64,000 nucleotides of DNA from Hyphomonas pacifica. Its GTDB lineage: Bacteria > Pseudomonadota > Alphaproteobacteria > Caulobacterales > Hyphomonadaceae. Shown here one piece after another: positions 61,574 through 64,000 of this stretch (its first letter is position 1; every line of letters starts with the position of its first letter). The notes below the pieces were generated by a model, which saw only the letters and a program-made list of their open reading frames with translations, was not told the DNA's origin and did no database searches. Where the stretch lies: assembly GCF_000682675.1 (NCBI RefSeq), contig NZ_AWFA01000078.1, forward strand, positions 1-64,000, given 5' to 3'. A program made the translations under genes and the position numbers.

Positions 61574-62329
61574 CTAGCCCAGCCTGTGCCGTGAGGCCCA
61601 CAGGCCATTCAGAATGGTCCACAGGGCCATGAAGCCCAGAAAAAACAGAACGGCACGGAATTCCAGGACGCCCCGTTGTGCTGCTTCAAAATGCGACAGG
61701 AACGAAAACTGCGCGACAAGGTCAGCAAAGCCTGCCCCGAAAATGCTCTTGACGCCCGACAGGACGAGCGGCCAGCCCGCGGCAGTGAAGATGAAAGCAA
61801 TGACCACACTGATGACAAACGCCGTGACCTGGCTGCGTGTCAGGGCTGATACAGCCGCGCCAACGGATAGATAAGATCCGGCCATCAGGAAGCTGACAAA
61901 ATAGGTCAGGATGATTGCGGCATTGTCAGGCTTACCCAGAAAGTTCACGGTGAGCCACATCGGGAAGGTCAGCAGCAGGCAGACTCCGGCGACAGACCAG
62001 GCCGCCAGCAGCTTGCCCAGAACAAGGCCCGGCATGCCAAGGGGTAGAGAGAGCAACAGTTCATCGGTTCCGGCACTCGTCTCATCGGCCCAAAGGCGCA
62101 TGGCCAGCGCAGGCAGGAAGATCATGTATAGCCAGGGATGCCAGACGAAGAAGGGTGACAGGTCTGCTGTGCCAGTATCGAAGAAGCCTGACGCCTCCCA
62201 GGTGAACATGCCGAGAGCGAGGAGGAATACGGCCAGAAAAACATAGGCCATGGGCGTTGAATAATACGCCCCGATCTCCCGGCGGAAGACTGGCACAAAA
62301 CTGCCGAGTTGCTGACGCAGATAATTCAT
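61574..62329 (-). CDS. ABC-2 type permease, GldF-like
   Basis: A 251-residue inner-membrane protein with six hydrophobic segments (YVFLAVFLLALGMFTWEASG, MIFLPALAMRLWADE). The family is ABC-2, and the neighbouring ATPase and GldG-like protein complete a GldAFG-type exporter. It is coupled to the ATPase by ATGA and precedes the GldG-like gene by three bases. Confidence 0.88.
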   Translation of the reverse strand: MNYLRQQLGSFVPVFRREIGAYYSTPMAYVFLAVFLLALGMFTWEASGFFDTGTADLSPFFVWHPWLYMIFLPALAMRLWADETSAGTDELLLSLPLGMPGLVLGKLLAAWSVAGVCLLLTFPMWLTVNFLGKPDNAAIILTYFVSFLMAGSYLSVGAAVSALTRSQVTAFVISVVIAFIFTAAGWPLVLSGVKSIFGAGFADLVAQFSFLSHFEAAQRGVLEFRAVLFFLGFMALWTILNGLWASRHRLG

Positions 62330-63057
62330 GCAGATTCGGCCTCCGCCTGATCGGTCAGCTTGGTAAAGGCACCTTCCAGCGTACCGTCCGATGACAACTG
62401 GCGCAGGCCTTCCGGCGTCTCATCCGCAACGATCCGACCGCGGTCAATGACGATGGCCCGCGTGCACATGGCGGGCACTTCGGTTAGCGTATGGGTGGAG
62501 ATGACAATCGCCTTGGTGGGCGCCATGCGCGCGATGAGCGCCCGCACAGCGCGTTTCTGGTTCGGGTCCAATCCATCGGTGGGCTCGTCCAGCAGCAGAA
62601 CAGGCGGATCATGCAAAATGGCGCCTGCCAGGCCAACGCGCCGACGGTAGCCCTTGGAAAGAGATCCAATCCTTTGTCCGCAGACGGTGGAAATTCGGGA
62701 GTCTGCAATCGCCCGCTCAATTGCAGACTTGCGCTCTGACCTGGGCAGGCTGCGGGCAGCCGCCATGAAGGCCAAGAATTCCGGCGGCGTCATGTCGTCG
62801 TAAAGAGGCGCACCTTCAGGCAGATAGCCGAGCGCGGCCTGTGCTTCGCGGCGCTGTGAGACAATAGATTTTCCGGCGATGAGGGCGTCACCGGAATCCG
62901 GTTCCAGAACGCCAGAAATCATTCGCATGGTTGTTGACTTGCCCGCCCCGTTGGGGCCGAGAAAGCCAAGCACTGTCCCCTTTTTGACAGTGAATGACAG
63001 GCCTTGCACGGCACGCTTGGTGCCAAAGGATTTTACCAGCTTCTGAATGTCCAGCAT
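62326..63057 (-). CDS. ABC transporter ATPase, GldA-like
   Basis: A 243-residue ABC ATPase. Walker A is GPNGAGKSTT with Lys40, the signature is LSKGYRRRVGLAGA, Walker B is PPVLLLDEPTDGLDP, and the switch His is in ISTHTL. It powers the permease encoded next. ATG 63057 (MLDIQKLVKSFG) is the family-like start. The reading frame stays open to 63354 but that would overlap the creatininase gene. Confidence 0.93.
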   Translation of the reverse strand: MLDIQKLVKSFGTKRAVQGLSFTVKKGTVLGFLGPNGAGKSTTMRMISGVLEPDSGDALIAGKSIVSQRREAQAALGYLPEGAPLYDDMTPPEFLAFMAAARSLPRSERKSAIERAIADSRISTVCGQRIGSLSKGYRRRVGLAGAILHDPPVLLLDEPTDGLDPNQKRAVRALIARMAPTKAIVISTHTLTEVPAMCTRAIVIDRGRIVADETPEGLRQLSSDGTLEGAFTKLTDQAEAESA

Positions 63058-63142
63058 TCTTCGCGTCACGATCCTTTCCGGGGGAGCCTTCTGATACCGT
63101 TGTTCATGCGGTCTGGCCAGTGGCTCTGATGCAATCATAATG

Positions 63143-63898
63143 TCAGGCGGAGAAGCGGCGGACCTCTTCAAGAACGGCCTTTGCGGCGGCTTCAACGATC
63201 TTGCCGCCATCTTCCATGTTGGACTGGGTCGGGTCAGAGCCGATGCGGCCGTCTGGGAAGTCACCGCGATACTGAACCGCATCGCTAATCGTGCCGTTCG
63301 GGGCGATCTTGGGCGACATCTCCACATCCGTGCGGGCATGGTCTGGATAGCCATAATAGGTCACGGACACTTCGGACGCAGTCGCGTGGCTGCCATGCCC
63401 GACCGGATAGAGCTGGTTGCAGAGAGTCATCACGGATTTAAAATCCCACCAGTCGCGGCGTTTCAGTTTGAGACCGGGGCGATTGTCCTCGCCGCGCGGA
63501 TCGAAGCTGCGGCGGGCATGGATCTCGGAGAAGGCAGCCTCAATCGTGGCAATGTTTCCGCCATGGCCATTCAGCCAGTAGATGCGCTCAAAACCATGCC
63601 GCATCAGGCTTTCTGTCCAGTCCATCATGGCTGCGATCATTGTGGATGGGCGCAGGGTGATGGTTCCCGGAAAGCCGAGATGATGTTGTGCACAGCCGAC
63701 GGAAAAGGTGGGGCCGACCAGCATGTCGTCCGGCGCAAGACTTTCGGCATGACGTGCGATGATTTCCGGACACAGGGCATCTGTACCAATAAAGCCGTTC
63801 GGCCCGTGCTGTTCCATGGAGCCAATCGGCACGACGATGGTCTTTGATATCTTCAGCCAAGATTCGATATCTGGCCAGGTCGAAACAGGTAGCAGCAT
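63143..63898 (-). CDS. Creatininase family amidohydrolase
   Basis: A 251-residue metal-dependent amidohydrolase. Metal ligands lie in IGSMEQHGPNGFIGTDALCP and WLNGHGGNIATIEA, with the Glu in ATASEVSVTYYG. Family members hydrolyse creatinine or remove formyl groups from purine or riboflavin-type intermediates. The purK fragment at the right edge hints at a purine link, but that is inference. It has 85 bases before the exporter ATPase start. Confidence 0.88.
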   Translation of the reverse strand: MLLPVSTWPDIESWLKISKTIVVPIGSMEQHGPNGFIGTDALCPEIIARHAESLAPDDMLVGPTFSVGCAQHHLGFPGTITLRPSTMIAAMMDWTESLMRHGFERIYWLNGHGGNIATIEAAFSEIHARRSFDPRGEDNRPGLKLKRRDWWDFKSVMTLCNQLYPVGHGSHATASEVSVTYYGYPDHARTDVEMSPKIAPNGTISDAVQYRGDFPDGRIGSDPTQSNMEDGGKIVEAAAKAVLEEVRRFSA

Positions 63899-63903
63899 GA
63901 GTA

Positions 63904-64000
63904 TCAGTCCTTTCTGGGCGCCAGGCGGCGTGTGATATGCCCCATCTTGCGGCCAGGACGGGCATCCCGTTTGCCATACAGCGTCAGCGTTTCGTTTGCT
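63904..64000 (-). CDS. purK: 5-(carboxyamino)imidazole ribonucleotide synthase, C-terminal fragment
   Basis: The last 31 codons of a gene that continues beyond the right edge. The reading frame ends NETLTLYGKRDARPGRKMGH followed by ITRRLAPRKD. The YGK and RPGRKMGHI elements match the C-terminus of PurK, which carboxylates AIR in purine synthesis. Only this fragment is visible, so domain structure cannot be checked. It is five bases upstream of the creatininase start. Confidence 0.8.
   Translation of the reverse strand, partial: ANETLTLYGKRDARPGRKMGHITRRLAPRKD

Noticed and set aside
63058-63354. Longer start for the exporter ATPase
   Set aside because: The open frame overlaps the creatininase gene, and the family start MLDIQKLVKSFG is at 63057.
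1-64000. CRISPR array, insertion sequence, phage or tRNA genes
   Set aside because: No repeat-spacer pattern, transposase, integrase or clear tRNA cloverleaf signature was seen on reading both strands.

Overview
The window looks like a chromosomal segment of a moderately GC-rich alphaproteobacterium. The best guess is the Caulobacterales/Hyphomonadaceae side. Markers restricted to or typical of that class support this: TrcR (DUF1013), RcdA (DUF1465), a DUF1192 protein, linked acnA and DUF1223, a dapF-mtaB-ftsY-yciB block next to ccm genes, and a mesaconyl-CoA hydratase of ethylmalonyl-CoA pathway type. The lineage is inferred from gene content only. I see no rRNA, tRNA, insertion sequence, phage or CRISPR array, and every gene looks intact. 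Nothing suggests a recently acquired island.

Layout. 1-5 kb: a structured non-coding left edge, a small membrane protein, then the cell-cycle-linked set trcR, quinone oxidoreductase, DUF1192 and rcdA, followed by an acyltransferase and a TetR regulator. 5-18 kb: housekeeping and accessory enzymes (beta carbonic anhydrase, LysE exporter, ppa, MAPEG, 2OG oxygenase, a lipoprotein methyltransferase), an Hsp20 gene behind what looks like a ROSE-type RNA thermometer, GST, GT4 glycosyltransferase, the gpmA/deaminase pair, an AGE epimerase and a prolyl oligopeptidase lipoprotein. 18-27 kb: the translation cluster ffh, chorismate mutase, rpsP, rimM, trmD, rplS. Two secreted beta/gamma-crystallin genes are inserted, one on each side of rimM. 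27-36 kb: the leucine genes leuC, leuD, leuB, interleaved with cysK and small genes, then asd and rarD. 36-43 kb: LysE and serine hydrolase, CoA-ester lyase, ArsC-like protein, mesaconyl-CoA hydratase, and an HxlR regulator divergent from an NTF2-like/SDR pair. 43-51 kb: dapF, mtaB, ftsY, an autoregulated-looking XRE/membrane-protein operon, D-aminoacylase, EamA transporter, yciB. 51-55 kb: NUDIX, a MarR-like protein with a histone-like tail, and ccmABCDG, including a 54-codon ccmD. 55-64 kb: acnA, DUF1223, a Gld-like ABC exporter operon (ATPase, permease, GldG, DUF4340), creatininase, and the 3' end of purK.

Signals most worth following are: (1) the crystallin pair embedded in the ribosomal/tRNA-modification cluster, with calcium motifs intact in three domains and degenerate in one; (2) the four-hairpin leader of hsp20; (3) an 18-bp perfect palindrome sitting in the promoter of the XRE operon; (4) a stand-alone lipoprotein version of the SecD P1 head domain; (5) a MarR domain fused to an H1-like Ala/Lys/Pro tail; and (6) repeated convergent gene pairs whose stop codons interlock within a 4-bp CTAG or CTAA.
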